From positions 248,001-312,000 of the forward strand of contig JAJEHL010000026.1 in assembly GCA_022823725.1 (NCBI GenBank): 64,000 nt of DNA. The letters are read 5' to 3'. Position 1 is the stretch's first letter, and each line of letters starts with the position of its first letter. Below the pieces are notes generated by a model. The model was not told the origin of the DNA. It worked only from the letters and a program-made list of their open reading frames with translations, and did not search any database. Below are positions 1 through 9,617 of this stretch, piece after piece. The DNA is from Candidatus Latescibacterota bacterium. Its GTDB lineage: Bacteria > Latescibacterota > UBA2968. The position numbers and the translations under genes are program-made.

Positions 1-2
1 AC

Positions 3-281
3 CGCGAAAAGCACTTCCCGCAACAACTATCCGGCGGTCAGCAACAGCGCGTAGCCGTAGCCAGAGCCGTCATAGCAAACCCCAACATCATCCTGGCAGA
101 CGAGCCAACGGGTAATCTGGACTCGGCAAACGGCAACGAGGTCATGGATCTGTTGACCGAACTGAACAAAAACGGCACCACAATCGTCATGGTGACGCAC
201 AACTCGCACGACGCGGGATACGCGCATCGCATCATCCATTTGTTCGACGGTCATGTCGTCACAGAGAACATCAGGGAATAG
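3..281 (+). CDS. ABC transporter ATP-binding protein, C-terminal fragment (MacB/LolD type)
   Basis: This is the last 92 residues of an ATPase whose start lies outside the window. It opens with the ABC signature LSGGQQQR, then the Walker B strand [13 protein letters not shown] and the H-loop histidine in VMVTHNSHD, in the order expected of the lipoprotein/macrolide exporter family. The protein would energise a membrane permease from the cytoplasm; the permease starting 12 bases downstream is the obvious partner. Unlike the second ATPase of this operon, it has the standard arginine after the signature and the standard aspartate in the D-loop. Confidence 0.93.
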   Translation, partial: REKHFPQQLSGGQQQRVAVARAVIANPNIILADEPTGNLDSANGNEVMDLLTELNKNGTTIVMVTHNSHDAGYAHRIIHLFDGHVVTENIRE

Positions 282-292
282 CGGAAAACCGC

Positions 293-2728
293 ATGCTCAA
301 AAACTATCTCAAAATCGCCCTGCGAAATTTGATGCGAAACAAATTGTACGCATCAATCAACATCATCGGACTCGCGATTGGAATGGCGTGTTGTGTGCTG
401 ATTTTTTCGACGGTGCATCAACAATGGTCTTTTGATCGGTTTCACAAAAACAGAGATGTGATCTTTCGAGTATTAACGCGGGAAATCACCAAAGAGGGAG
501 AAGTCGCATTTACAGTATTACAACCGAAGGAACTCGCAGGCATATTGAAGGACGCATTTCCAGAAATCGTTCACACAACGCGATTTGCCAGTTCGTATGT
601 GATTGCCGGGCGTGAGGACAAGCTGTTTCAAGAACGCATTGCACTAATAGATCCCGCGTATCTGCAGATCTTCACCTATCCGCTATTAGCCGGAGATGCA
701 AATACAGCACTTGACGATTTGCACAGCGTGGTCATCAGCGAGCGCGTGGCGAGAAAATACTTTGGTGAGACAAAAAATTACGCCCATGTGATAGGCCAAT
801 CGCTGCGTGTTAAAGGCGCTCGAGAACCGCAAGATTTTGTGGTGACTGGCATTATGAAAGCCTTGCCGTTGACCTCGAGTATGCGTGGAAATGATATTCT
901 AATACCCTTTGAGAATGCATATCGAGATGACACATGGTATTTTAGAACGTCGCAGTCCCGGAGTGGGAATATTGTATCGACTTATGTTCAAATCCAGGAC
1001 GCGAGTCAGGCGACAGCATTAAATGAAAAACTCGCTTCTTTTACCAGCGAACTTCTGGACAAGCAGCGAAGCAGAAGGATCAAAAGCGGGCGTATTCAAG
1101 ATCGCGCTGATGCGTTTCAATTACAGTTGCAAGCACTCGTAGATATTCACTTTCAAAATGAAATGCGCGGAGGATACGAGCAAAAGATCAGCCCGATATT
1201 TGCTTATGTCCTATCAGCCATTGGTATGGTGGTGTTGCTGATCGCATGTATCAATTTCACAACCCTGTCTCTGGGACACTCGACGCAGCGGTCGCTGGAA
1301 GTGGGCATGCGCAAAGTACTGGGCGCACATCGCGGTAACTTGATGCGGCAGTTTTGGGGTGAAACTCTGCTGATGAGTTTGCTGGCTCTGCTGTTGGGAT
1401 TGGCACTTGTCGAGTTATTTTTACCGGTATTTAACGACATGATGGGCGGGGCAGTGGCGATTGTGCCGAGTTGGGAATTGGTCGTTGCGCTGATGGGTAT
1501 TCTCGTATTTGTAGGGCTTGTCGCAGGCAGTTATCCAGCACTCATACTGTCAAAATTTCAACCCATATCCGTATTTAAAGGCGACGCGCGGACAAGACGG
1601 CGCAAACCCTTTACACGCGCCCTCGTCGTGGTGCAATACGCCTTGTCGATTGTTTTGATGATCGGCACGGGCATTATGGCGCAACAATTGGATTATTTGC
1701 AGTCGAAAAGTTTGGGATATACCAGCGAACAGGTGGTGGTCCTGGACAAGGCGACGCCGGAAACGCCCCAACGCTTGCGCGATGCCTTACGCGGTCATAA
1801 TCGCATCGTAAATATTGCTGGCGGTGGCTATTCATTTGTAAATAGTCAAGAACAAAGAGGCCATAGATTGCCCGATGGCAAGTCAATCAATATCTGGACC
1901 ATGTGGATTGATGAAGCCTATTTAGAAACACTGGGTATTGGTCTGAAGACGGGGCGAAACTTTTCCACAGATTTTCCGAGCGATCCTCAGCGGGCTGTAA
2001 TTGTAAATGAAACACTCGTAGATATTTTTGGATGGGATAACCCCATTGGACAGCCATTTCCCGTACTCAACAAAAAAGAGCCGCACCAGGTGATTGGGGT
2101 GGCGAAAAATTTTCATTTTCAATCACTTCACAACGAAATCGAACCGATTGCATTTTATAACTCAATAGGCGACTCGCCAGGCGATCGCGGCCCAAGCGTA
2201 ATTCTCGTGCGTATTCGTCCAGAAGATGTGAACGGCAGCATAGCGTTGCTGCGAGAAACCTGGAAAAAAATTGAACCTGATCGTCCATTTTCACTCGCAT
2301 TCCTGGATCAACAGGTCAACGAGCAATACCACGCAGAACAGCAATGGCTCCAAATCGTCTGGTACGCATCGGGATTTGGCATCTTAATCGCGTGTCTGGG
2401 TTTATTTGGTCTCGCATCCCTATCTGTTTCGCAGCGCACCAAAGAAATTGGCATCCGCAAAGTTTTGGGTGCATCGATAAGCGGGATTGTCGCTCTGCTG
2501 TCGCGGGAATTTGTACTCCTCCTCACCATCGCCAATCTCATAGCCTGGCCCATAGCCTACTGGGCAATGGGGCAGTGGCTCAACGGCTTTGCATATCGCA
2601 TTGAACCCGGTATAAAAACATATATTTTGTGTAGCCTTTTAGCCGTTGTCATCGCCCTGTGTACCATAAGCCTTCACGCCATCCGCGCTGCGCGATCCAA
2701 TCCCGTTGACGCCCTGCGGTATGAGTAG
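293..2728 (+). CDS. FtsX/MacB-type ABC transporter permease, 811 aa
   Basis: A large inner-membrane permease with the duplicated MacB_PCD-FtsX layout. A first membrane helix lies at about residues 21-40 (INIIGLAIGMACCVLI), followed by a periplasmic domain to about 300. Then come helices near 302-325, 360-380 and 395-420, a helix opening the second half near 441-462, a second periplasmic domain, and three C-terminal helices from about 690 to 800. The cytoplasmic coupling motif EVGMRKVLGA after the first helix bundle recurs as EIGIRKVLGA near the C-terminus. It follows an ATPase closely and is paralogous to the permeases at 3722 and 28849. This family exports or extracts lipids, lipoproteins or toxic compounds; the substrate cannot be read from the sequence. 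Confidence 0.93.
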   Translation: MLKNYLKIALRNLMRNKLYASINIIGLAIGMACCVLIFSTVHQQWSFDRFHKNRDVIFRVLTREITKEGEVAFTVLQPKELAGILKDAFPEIVHTTRFASSYVIAGREDKLFQERIALIDPAYLQIFTYPLLAGDANTALDDLHSVVISERVARKYFGETKNYAHVIGQSLRVKGAREPQDFVVTGIMKALPLTSSMRGNDILIPFENAYRDDTWYFRTSQSRSGNIVSTYVQIQDASQATALNEKLASFTSELLDKQRSRRIKSGRIQDRADAFQLQLQALVDIHFQNEMRGGYEQKISPIFAYVLSAIGMVVLLIACINFTTLSLGHSTQRSLEVGMRKVLGAHRGNLMRQFWGETLLMSLLALLLGLALVELFLPVFNDMMGGAVAIVPSWELVVALMGILVFVGLVAGSYPALILSKFQPISVFKGDARTRRRKPFTRALVVVQYALSIVLMIGTGIMAQQLDYLQSKSLGYTSEQVVVLDKATPETPQRLRDALRGHNRIVNIAGGGYSFVNSQEQRGHRLPDGKSINIWTMWIDEAYLETLGIGLKTGRNFSTDFPSDPQRAVIVNETLVDIFGWDNPIGQPFPVLNKKEPHQVIGVAKNFHFQSLHNEIEPIAFYNSIGDSPGDRGPSVILVRIRPEDVNGSIALLRETWKKIEPDRPFSLAFLDQQVNEQYHAEQQWLQIVWYASGFGILIACLGLFGLASLSVSQRTKEIGIRKVLGASISGIVALLSREFVLLLTIANLIAWPIAYWAMGQWLNGFAYRIEPGIKTYILCSLLAVVIALCTISLHAIRAARSNPVDALRYE

Positions 2729-2755
2729 CGTTGATTACGACTCCGGAGAATCACC

Positions 2756-3013
2756 ATGCCCAAAATCTCGATCAAATTGCCGCCTTTAGACGCCGAAGAC
2801 ACCGTGGAAGTAACCGTGGTGGTAAACGGCAAAAGCAGGAAATACGATTACCGCATGGAACTCTTCGCATGGGAGGAACACGCCGAACCCCACGAACAGA
2901 GAGTCACGTGTTTGAAACGGATTGTGGAAAACTACGACGAAGACTGGTCCCTCGTAGAAATTGGCGAGCCATCCGAACACGAGGTATCCATCTTATTCGA
3001 ACGGCGTGCATAA
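2756..3013 (+). CDS. small conserved-looking protein of unknown function in ABC operon, 85 aa
   Basis: A short acidic protein (begins MPKISIKLPPLDAED) with no signal peptide or membrane segment. It is probably mostly beta at the N-terminus (VEVTVVVNGKSRKYDYR) with a helical C-terminal half. A good ribosome site (ccggagaa) precedes the ATG. It lies 27 bases after the permease and 14 before the next ATPase, so it is co-transcribed with the transporter and may be an accessory subunit. I do not recognise the family. Sizeable competing frames overlap it, but spacing and ribosome site support this one. Confidence 0.65.
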   Translation: MPKISIKLPPLDAEDTVEVTVVVNGKSRKYDYRMELFAWEEHAEPHEQRVTCLKRIVENYDEDWSLVEIGEPSEHEVSILFERRA

Positions 3014-3027
3014 ACAAGGAGATAGGC

Positions 3028-3702
3028 ATGATCGAACTAAAAAACATCGAAAAATACTACGAAAACGGCATCGTAAAAACATTCGTTCTCCGGCGAATAG
3101 ACCTGGAAATCCGCGAAGGAGAATTTGTATCCATCATGGGACCCTCTGGAGCCGGCAAATCAACCCTGTTGCACATCCTGGGCATGCTGGACACCGCCTC
3201 GAATGGAGAATACCATTTTTACAACCGCGCAGTTCACAAACTGGACGAACGCGCATTGACCGAACTGCACCGCGACCACATCGGATTTGTATTTCAAAGC
3301 TACCATCTAATCGATGAACTAACCGTCTCCGAAAATTTGGAAACACCCCTCTTATATCAAAAAGTAAAGGGATCCGAACGCAAAGGCCGCATCGCCGAAA
3401 TGCTGGACCGCTTCAACATCGTGGCAAAAAAGCGATTATTCCCCAACCAGTTATCCGGCGGACAACAGCAACTGGTGGGCATAGCCCGGGCATTGATCAC
3501 ACAGCCAAAAATGATCCTGGCAGACGAACCAACCGGCAACTTAAACTCGGCAGAAGGCGAGCGGATCATGACCCTCTTCAAACACCTGAATGCCGAAGGC
3601 GTAACCATCGTCCAATGCACGCACTCAGAGAAAAACGCCGCTTACGGAGACCGCATCGTACATCTATCAGACGGATGGTTGGACCGGGATGAGCAACTAT
3701 AA
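3028..3702 (+). CDS. ABC transporter ATP-binding protein (MacB/LolD type), 224 aa
   Basis: Complete ATPase of the lipoprotein/macrolide exporter family. Walker A is GPSGAGKS at 38-45, the Q-loop FVFQ ends at 90, the signature LSGGQQQ spans 142-148, Walker B MILADEP spans 162-168 and the H-loop histidine is 199. Two residues are unusual: leucine 149 replaces the arginine that usually follows LSGGQQQ, and the D-loop reads NLNS where NLDS is typical (Asn173 for Asp). The start was taken at the ATG preceded by aaggagat; the open frame runs further upstream, but that part overlaps the 85-residue gene and has no ABC homology. The partner is most likely the permease that follows. Confidence 0.93.
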   Translation: MIELKNIEKYYENGIVKTFVLRRIDLEIREGEFVSIMGPSGAGKSTLLHILGMLDTASNGEYHFYNRAVHKLDERALTELHRDHIGFVFQSYHLIDELTVSENLETPLLYQKVKGSERKGRIAEMLDRFNIVAKKRLFPNQLSGGQQQLVGIARALITQPKMILADEPTGNLNSAEGERIMTLFKHLNAEGVTIVQCTHSEKNAAYGDRIVHLSDGWLDRDEQL

Positions 3703-3721
3703 CCCCGTTTTGTAAAAAATC

Positions 3722-6124
3722 ATGCTCCAAAACTATCTGAAAATCGCCCTGCGCAATTTGATGCGCCACAAAGGATACTCGCTGATCAATGTACTGGGAT
3801 TATCGGTAGGCGTGGCTTGTTGTGTCCTCATCGGATTATTTATTCACGATGAATTTCGCGTGAATCGGTTTCACACAAAGAGCGACCGGATTTACAAATT
3901 GCTCCGCGAGATGCGCAACGACGACGGCACCCGGGACATGGGTTTTGGCACATCGGGCGCAGCGGGTCCCGCGCTAAAAAAAGATTATTCAGAAATCGAA
4001 ACAGTCGTGCGATATCTGTCGTGGGGCTATATCTGGACCACGTATAAAGACCGCAAATTCAATCAGCGATTCTGTTTGACGGATCCCGACTTTTTGGAAG
4101 TCTTCGATTTTGAACTGGTGAAGGGAGACCGCGCGACAGTACTCAAAGAACCGCTTTCCATCCTGGTGACAGAGGCGACCGCGCAGCGATTTTTTGGGGA
4201 TGACGACCCAATAGGAAAAGTACTCACCGTCGATGATCGGTATATGGGTGGGGTATATACGATTACCGGGGTACTGAAAAACATGCCTCGATATTCAACC
4301 ATGCAATTTGACATTGTATGTGCAACGGTAAATACCCGTTGGACGCGGAACGTATTTGAAAACTGGGCGGTGGATTCAACCTGGCGACCAGCACACAATT
4401 ACATCTTATTGCGAGAAGGCGCAGATCCGAAAGCACTCGAAGCAAAATTGCCCGAATTTATGGCGCGATACATGGGCGATGAAATCGTCAAAAAGAGCAC
4501 CTATTTTTTGCAGCCTTTCGAGAGGATTTATCTGTATTCCAAAGTGGATTATGGCATTTCATCTCACAGCGACATCACGTATGTGTACCTGTTTGCAATC
4601 ATCGGACTTTTCATTTTACTGATTGCGTGCATCAATTTTATGAACCTATCAACCGCGCGCTCTGCGCGACGGGCACGCGAAGTTGGGTTGCGAAAAGTAG
4701 TGGGAGCCTATCGCGCCCAATTGATCCGACAATTTCTGGGAGAGACATTTTTAACCGCACTGCTGGCCGGGCTATTATCGCTAATTATTGTAAAATTTTC
4801 ACTACCCCTCCTGAATAACTTTGCCAGAAAAACAATTGCGCTTGAAGGACAGACCCTGTGGTATGCGATTGCCGGACTATTTGTTTTAACCGTGCTGGTA
4901 AGCCTGCTCTCCGGAGGATATCCCGCGCTATTTTTGTCCAGTTTTCGGCCCGTAACAGTGCTGAAAGGCACGCTTGTCTCGAGTGCCAGAAGCGGCCGAT
5001 TGCGACAGATCCTCGTGGTATTTCAATTTGCGATCTCGACATTTTTAATTGCGGGCACATACACGGTATATCAGCAATTGAATTACGTGCAAAATAAGAA
5101 CCTCGGATTTGATAAAGATCTCATGGTCATGACCTATCTATTTTCTACAGACCGGCGATTGACGGATAATTATTTGAATATCAAAAATGAATATCTAAAG
5201 CACCCAAACATCTTGAAAGCATCGGCATCGCATTCTTCGATGGGATACGGGGGACAATTGGACAGGGTATTTCCCGAGGGCAGAGGAGGGGAAGACTGGC
5301 GGATGCGCGTATTGGGAGTGGATGAAGCTTTTTTAGACACCTATAATCTGGAACTCACAGCAGGTCGCAATTTTTCACTGGCCGTGACAACCGATACATC
5401 TCAGGCATTTATCCTGAACGAAACTGCCGTGAAGCGATTGGGATGGACCGAGCCGCTTGGAAAGGAGTTTGGATGGGCTGCACACAATCGAGAGAAGGGC
5501 GTGGTAATCGGCGTTGTGAAAGATTTTCACAACCGGTCACTTCACGAAGTCATCCGGCCCGTGGCGATTGCGATGTGGCAACCCAAGTTTAACGTACTAT
5601 CACTAAAAATTCGCAGTCAGGATATTGACGAAACGCTTAAATATATCGGTGAAATATGGCGAAAATATATCCCCGAAAAACCGTTTGAATATCGCTTTTT
5701 AGACGAAAATTTGGCGAGTTTTTATCTGGCTGAACAACGGATCGGAACACTTATAACCGTATTTGCCGGACTGGCGATTATAATCGCGTGCCTGGGCCTG
5801 TTTGGCCTGGCGGCATTTACAGCAGAGCAGCGCACCAAAGAAATTGGCATCCGCAAAACCCTGGGCGCATCCGTATCCAATATCGTACGCCTGCTCTCGC
5901 GGGAAGTTGTGATCCTGGTACTGCTGGCCAATCTAATCGCATTTCCACTGGCCTATTGGATCATGAACGAATGGTTGGCGGGATTTGCGTATCGCATAGA
6001 TCTGGGTGCGCTGGTATTTGTATCGAGCGGATTGCTGACAATGGCAATCGCGATCATGACCGTGAGCACGCAGGCCATTCGCGCAGCCTTGACCGATCCA
6101 GCCACAGCGTTGAGATATGAATGA
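3722..6124 (+). CDS. FtsX/MacB-type ABC transporter permease, 800 aa
   Basis: Paralogue of the permease at 293 with the same opening (MLQNYLKIALRNLMRHKGYS), one N-terminal helix, a long periplasmic domain, a middle helix bundle (LFAIIGLFILLIACINFMNLS), a second periplasmic domain and three C-terminal helices. Coupling motifs EVGLRKVVGA and EIGIRKTLGA mark the two FtsX halves. It sits 19 bases after its ATPase and closes the operon; the next gene is convergent and starts 4 bases beyond the stop. The tandem ATPase-permease pairs suggest duplication of one exporter module. Confidence 0.93.
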   Translation: MLQNYLKIALRNLMRHKGYSLINVLGLSVGVACCVLIGLFIHDEFRVNRFHTKSDRIYKLLREMRNDDGTRDMGFGTSGAAGPALKKDYSEIETVVRYLSWGYIWTTYKDRKFNQRFCLTDPDFLEVFDFELVKGDRATVLKEPLSILVTEATAQRFFGDDDPIGKVLTVDDRYMGGVYTITGVLKNMPRYSTMQFDIVCATVNTRWTRNVFENWAVDSTWRPAHNYILLREGADPKALEAKLPEFMARYMGDEIVKKSTYFLQPFERIYLYSKVDYGISSHSDITYVYLFAIIGLFILLIACINFMNLSTARSARRAREVGLRKVVGAYRAQLIRQFLGETFLTALLAGLLSLIIVKFSLPLLNNFARKTIALEGQTLWYAIAGLFVLTVLVSLLSGGYPALFLSSFRPVTVLKGTLVSSARSGRLRQILVVFQFAISTFLIAGTYTVYQQLNYVQNKNLGFDKDLMVMTYLFSTDRRLTDNYLNIKNEYLKHPNILKASASHSSMGYGGQLDRVFPEGRGGEDWRMRVLGVDEAFLDTYNLELTAGRNFSLAVTTDTSQAFILNETAVKRLGWTEPLGKEFGWAAHNREKGVVIGVVKDFHNRSLHEVIRPVAIAMWQPKFNVLSLKIRSQDIDETLKYIGEIWRKYIPEKPFEYRFLDENLASFYLAEQRIGTLITVFAGLAIIIACLGLFGLAAFTAEQRTKEIGIRKTLGASVSNIVRLLSREVVILVLLANLIAFPLAYWIMNEWLAGFAYRIDLGALVFVSSGLLTMAIAIMTVSTQAIRAALTDPATALRYE

Positions 6125-6128
6125 CCCC

Positions 6129-7847
6129 TCACACACCACGCGACATAGACAGCCCCTCTTGCTCCCGCCACAAATACAACACATGGCGCGACTTCCGCAA
6201 ATGGCGTTCATACGCCTTGCTAAAATCCCGACGCTTGCCACTGGGCGTCCTGCCATTGGGGCGCGCATTGCACTTCCCGCGCGCCTGCGTAATGCTTCGG
6301 CTGCCATTTTGCACTGCAATCGTCATCACCCGATGCGTCTCATCCTCCGGCGTTGTAACCTGCATCGTCCAGATTGACGACCTCCCGGTTTTGCAATTAT
6401 TCGCATAAGATCCCACGCAGTGGTGCATCTTGCGTCCCTCGAGGGACAACTCTTTGGCCGACAGCAACTCCGTAATCGTCCACCGCTCCTTTTCATTCCC
6501 ATAATTATCCGTCGCCGTCCAATCCAACTCATTGAGTCCCGAAGGCGCCCACACCTTTGCGGGCAAGCGATTCTGCCTCGCCAACTGCCGGTGCCACGTC
6601 TCGACCTGCCGAAGCAACTTGACCATACTGCGCCCCTTAATCGAAAAATTCGGCTGCTCAGGAGGCAACTGCACGACCTCGCCATCAACGGTCTCTTCTC
6701 GAGGTATGTATTTCTGATTGTGAATATAATCCACAATCGGTCCCACCTCATCGGGATCGAGCATTGGATTATTTACAAAAAAATGCACCGCCTTATGCCA
6801 GAAATCTTCGCAATCAAAAGACGACCCCAACCGCGTACCATTCACCGCGCGCACCAGCGGCTCTTCCCCGCCAAGCCCCAGAATTTGACCGCGCCGAAAC
6901 GCCTCGTAAATCGTGTAATCGTGCGGCGACTCCAAAAACAAATGCGCCATCTTCTTCGTCAGCGTCAGCGGAACATCTGCCTTGCGAATATTCCCACCCG
7001 TTCCCACGTGCACAAACCATCCCTGCTGCTGCCGCGCCTCGTCTTCCAAACCGAGAAACCACGCGATATCCATAAACGCAGGCACATCGTATTTCGCGAG
7101 CAAATGTCGCGCAAGCGAACCAAACTGCTTGCGCCCATTGTGCGAATCTGGCCGCCAATCCGCAGGATCGCGCAACCACCGCTTGTGCCAACTCGCCAGC
7201 GCGCCCAACCCCTCGATAAATGTATTCCCATCACATGGACCCAGACGCACAATCGCGGGCTTGACGTCAAAAAAATCGCTCCGCTTTTCCACATGAAGCA
7301 ACAACTGCAACAGCGCGCGTCGCCCCTTGCGGTCTCTCCCCAACCCATCAAAAGCCCGCTGAATTTTTTGCAGATGGGGACGATTCAACTCCGCCTCCGA
7401 CAGCTTGCCCTCATAAATGGCCTGAATCGTCTCCTGTGGCCGCCGCGTGTGATTCTTCATCTTCGCCAAAACCGCATCGCTCTTTAACCGCTCTGCCAAA
7501 TCGCACTCTTTCTTGCGCTGTGCAGCACTCTTATGCGTCCCCGTGCTCAGCCCATTTGCAGTACACCACGCGGTATAATCCGCAACCGTCTTCAACCCCA
7601 GCGCACTGATATGGCGCACAAATTCCTGTTCGGCCAACTCCTCATCAATCGCCCGATCGGCAACCTTGCGCTCGTGCCGTCGCTCCTGCCAACTCTTATT
7701 CAGCGCCCCATTAAATCCATGGTCCCGACACCATGCCTGGTATTGCCCCACACTCGTCAACCCCAGCGACCGAATATGCGCCGTCAAATCCGCATTCGCC
7801 TTGCCAGCAGCCCCTCTGTGACGTCTCTTTTTTCGTTTTGTTGCCAT
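6129..7847 (-). CDS. PcfJ-like domain protein with N-terminal tandem repeat, 572 aa
   Basis: A soluble, basic protein. Near residues 470-500 it has the PcfJ-type signature EGRKMHHCVGSYANNC followed by a beta hairpin, a domain first named from conjugative plasmid proteins and of uncertain biochemistry. The N-terminus (MATKRKKRRHRG) is very basic. It is followed by two diverged copies of a roughly 40-residue unit at about 22-60 and 77-116, each with LGL, a V-x2-Y-x-AWC core and a basic K-S/R-E tail. The start was set at the ATG with aggag seven bases upstream; an in-frame ATG 11 codons earlier lacks one. It is convergent with the ABC operon and shares direction with the thiamine-diphosphate enzyme upstream of it. 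Function unknown. Confidence 0.8.
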   Translation of the reverse strand: MATKRKKRRHRGAAGKANADLTAHIRSLGLTSVGQYQAWCRDHGFNGALNKSWQERRHERKVADRAIDEELAEQEFVRHISALGLKTVADYTAWCTANGLSTGTHKSAAQRKKECDLAERLKSDAVLAKMKNHTRRPQETIQAIYEGKLSEAELNRPHLQKIQRAFDGLGRDRKGRRALLQLLLHVEKRSDFFDVKPAIVRLGPCDGNTFIEGLGALASWHKRWLRDPADWRPDSHNGRKQFGSLARHLLAKYDVPAFMDIAWFLGLEDEARQQQGWFVHVGTGGNIRKADVPLTLTKKMAHLFLESPHDYTIYEAFRRGQILGLGGEEPLVRAVNGTRLGSSFDCEDFWHKAVHFFVNNPMLDPDEVGPIVDYIHNQKYIPREETVDGEVVQLPPEQPNFSIKGRSMVKLLRQVETWHRQLARQNRLPAKVWAPSGLNELDWTATDNYGNEKERWTITELLSAKELSLEGRKMHHCVGSYANNCKTGRSSIWTMQVTTPEDETHRVMTIAVQNGSRSITQARGKCNARPNGRTPSGKRRDFSKAYERHLRKSRHVLYLWREQEGLSMSRGV

Positions 7848-7897
7848 AACATTCTCCTGTGTCCTATTCCCATCTAACACTTATAAGGATGCACTTA

Positions 7898-9463
7898 TCA
7901 GGCATACTCCGGCACAAAAACCTCAATCACCGTCGGTCCCTCGGCCTGCAACGCCTCTTCGAGAGCCTCGCCAAACCCCTGTCCACTGGTCACGCGAACG
8001 CCTCTCACGCCAAAACTCTGAGCAAACATCACAAAATCGGGATTCGCCAACTCCACGGCAATATTCCGCCCATCACATTCCCGATCCTGTGCTCGTTTAA
8101 TCGCGTCATAAGTATTGTCATTACACAAAACAACCGGCAGAGATATGCCCTGTTGAACCGCGGTTGAAAGCTCTGTCGCCGTGTACATAAACCCGCCGTC
8201 GCCACACAGCGACACCACCTGCTTATCTGGACACGCGATCTTGGCACCCACAGCCGCTGGCATGGAAAAACCCAGTGTTCCGTAAACCGTCGGCGACAAA
8301 AACGTGCGCGGCTGATAAACCGGAAAATGGCGACGTGCCTGATAGCTAATCATCGTCATATCGTTCACAACCACCGCATCCCGATCCAGAACATCCCGCA
8401 AAATCCCCAGCAACTCTGGAAAAGGTTTCTCCTCCCACTGGCCGGACACCTGTGCCTGCGACACAGAATCACTGACATCCCAAGTGGTCTTTACCCCATC
8501 CAAACGCGCGCACAATCCCCTCAATCCCGCCCCCGCATCGCCAATCAGCGCAACATCTGGTTCAAACGACCGTCCAATCACTTCCGGATCGATATCCAGA
8601 TGAATGAGCTTCTCCGGTACCCCTTTCCACATCTGCTCAAACCGAAAACCCAAACGCGTACCCACAGCGATCACCACATCCGCCTCATTCAAACATTTAT
8701 TCATCGCTTCACCGCGCACCAGCAAAGGGTGATCCGCCGGAACAGCCCCCTGACCATTCGCAGTAACAGCCACCGGCGATCCGATTTTCTCGATCAAACT
8801 GATCACATCATCGCTTGCATCTTGCGTCCCCCCACCCGCGATCAACACCGGCTTACGCGCAGACTGAATCATCTCCGCTGCTGCATCCAGCGCAGCCTCC
8901 TCAGGCTTATGAGGCGGACGGTGCGCAGGCTCGTCAATTATTACCTCTGCCTCTTCCTTGAACACATCCAGCGGAACTTCCAAAATGTATGGCCGAGGAC
9001 GCCCGTACTTCATCGCCTCAAAACCCTCTGATAGCGCATCCGGGATCTCCTCCACACGCGACACGCGCTGCCCGCGCCCCGTCACAGAAAACAACGTGCC
9101 AAACTGGTCCCGCATATCGTGTAACACCCCCGCATCTGTGCCATTCGTTTCATCCGTTGGACCACTGCAGATCAGCAACACGGGCGACGACTCCGCGTGC
9201 GCTTCCCCAATCGGCGTCAACGCATTCACCGCCGCCGGTCCCGTCGTCGTCAACGCCACGCCCACGCGCCCAGAAGCCCGCGCATACCCATCCGCCATAA
9301 AACCCGCTCCCTGCTCGTGCCGCGTTGTCACATGCCGAATCCGCGGATGATCGTAAAGCGCATCGTAAAGCGCGAGCGTATGAACCCCCGGAATGCCAAA
9401 CACCACATCCACCCCCCATGCATCCAACGTCTCAACCACAGCCTGACCGCCAGTCATCAACAT
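7898..9463 (-). CDS. thiamine-diphosphate-dependent enzyme, acetolactate synthase family, 521 aa
   Basis: The three-domain layout of the IlvB family is visible: an N-terminal pyrimidine-binding domain with the catalytic glutamate in TRHEQGAGFMADG (about residue 50), a central domain around PVLIAGGG, and a C-terminal cofactor-binding domain with GDGGFMYTATELS running to LCNDN (the GDG-x-N magnesium and diphosphate site). The protein is shorter than true acetolactate synthases, and no regulatory subunit is nearby. The opening FGIPGVHTLALYDAL resembles AruI-type 2-oxo-acid decarboxylases, so a decarboxylase is as likely as acetolactate synthesis. A gaaagga ribosome site precedes the ATG. Confidence 0.88.
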   Translation of the reverse strand: MLMTGGQAVVETLDAWGVDVVFGIPGVHTLALYDALYDHPRIRHVTTRHEQGAGFMADGYARASGRVGVALTTTGPAAVNALTPIGEAHAESSPVLLICSGPTDETNGTDAGVLHDMRDQFGTLFSVTGRGQRVSRVEEIPDALSEGFEAMKYGRPRPYILEVPLDVFKEEAEVIIDEPAHRPPHKPEEAALDAAAEMIQSARKPVLIAGGGTQDASDDVISLIEKIGSPVAVTANGQGAVPADHPLLVRGEAMNKCLNEADVVIAVGTRLGFRFEQMWKGVPEKLIHLDIDPEVIGRSFEPDVALIGDAGAGLRGLCARLDGVKTTWDVSDSVSQAQVSGQWEEKPFPELLGILRDVLDRDAVVVNDMTMISYQARRHFPVYQPRTFLSPTVYGTLGFSMPAAVGAKIACPDKQVVSLCGDGGFMYTATELSTAVQQGISLPVVLCNDNTYDAIKRAQDRECDGRNIAVELANPDFVMFAQSFGVRGVRVTSGQGFGEALEEALQAEGPTVIEVFVPEYA

Positions 9464-9617
9464 AATCCCATCCTTTCAAGCCAATAATAAAAACACACCT
9501 CGTCAATATACAACCAAAATCCCCCATCGTCAGACCAAATTTAACGGGCTTGCAAATCCTTTATCAACGCGCTATTTTGAAGCATAAATTTGTAACTTTT
9601 CTTATTTGATAGCCTGG

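Noticed and set aside
2731-3027. N-terminal extension of the second ABC ATPase
   Set aside because: It overlaps the 85-residue gene, is arginine-rich without homology, and aaggagat supports the internal ATG.
8327-9031. 234-residue plus-strand frame within the thiamine-diphosphate enzyme
   Set aside because: Histidine/arginine-rich shadow without domains; the minus-strand enzyme has all catalytic motifs.
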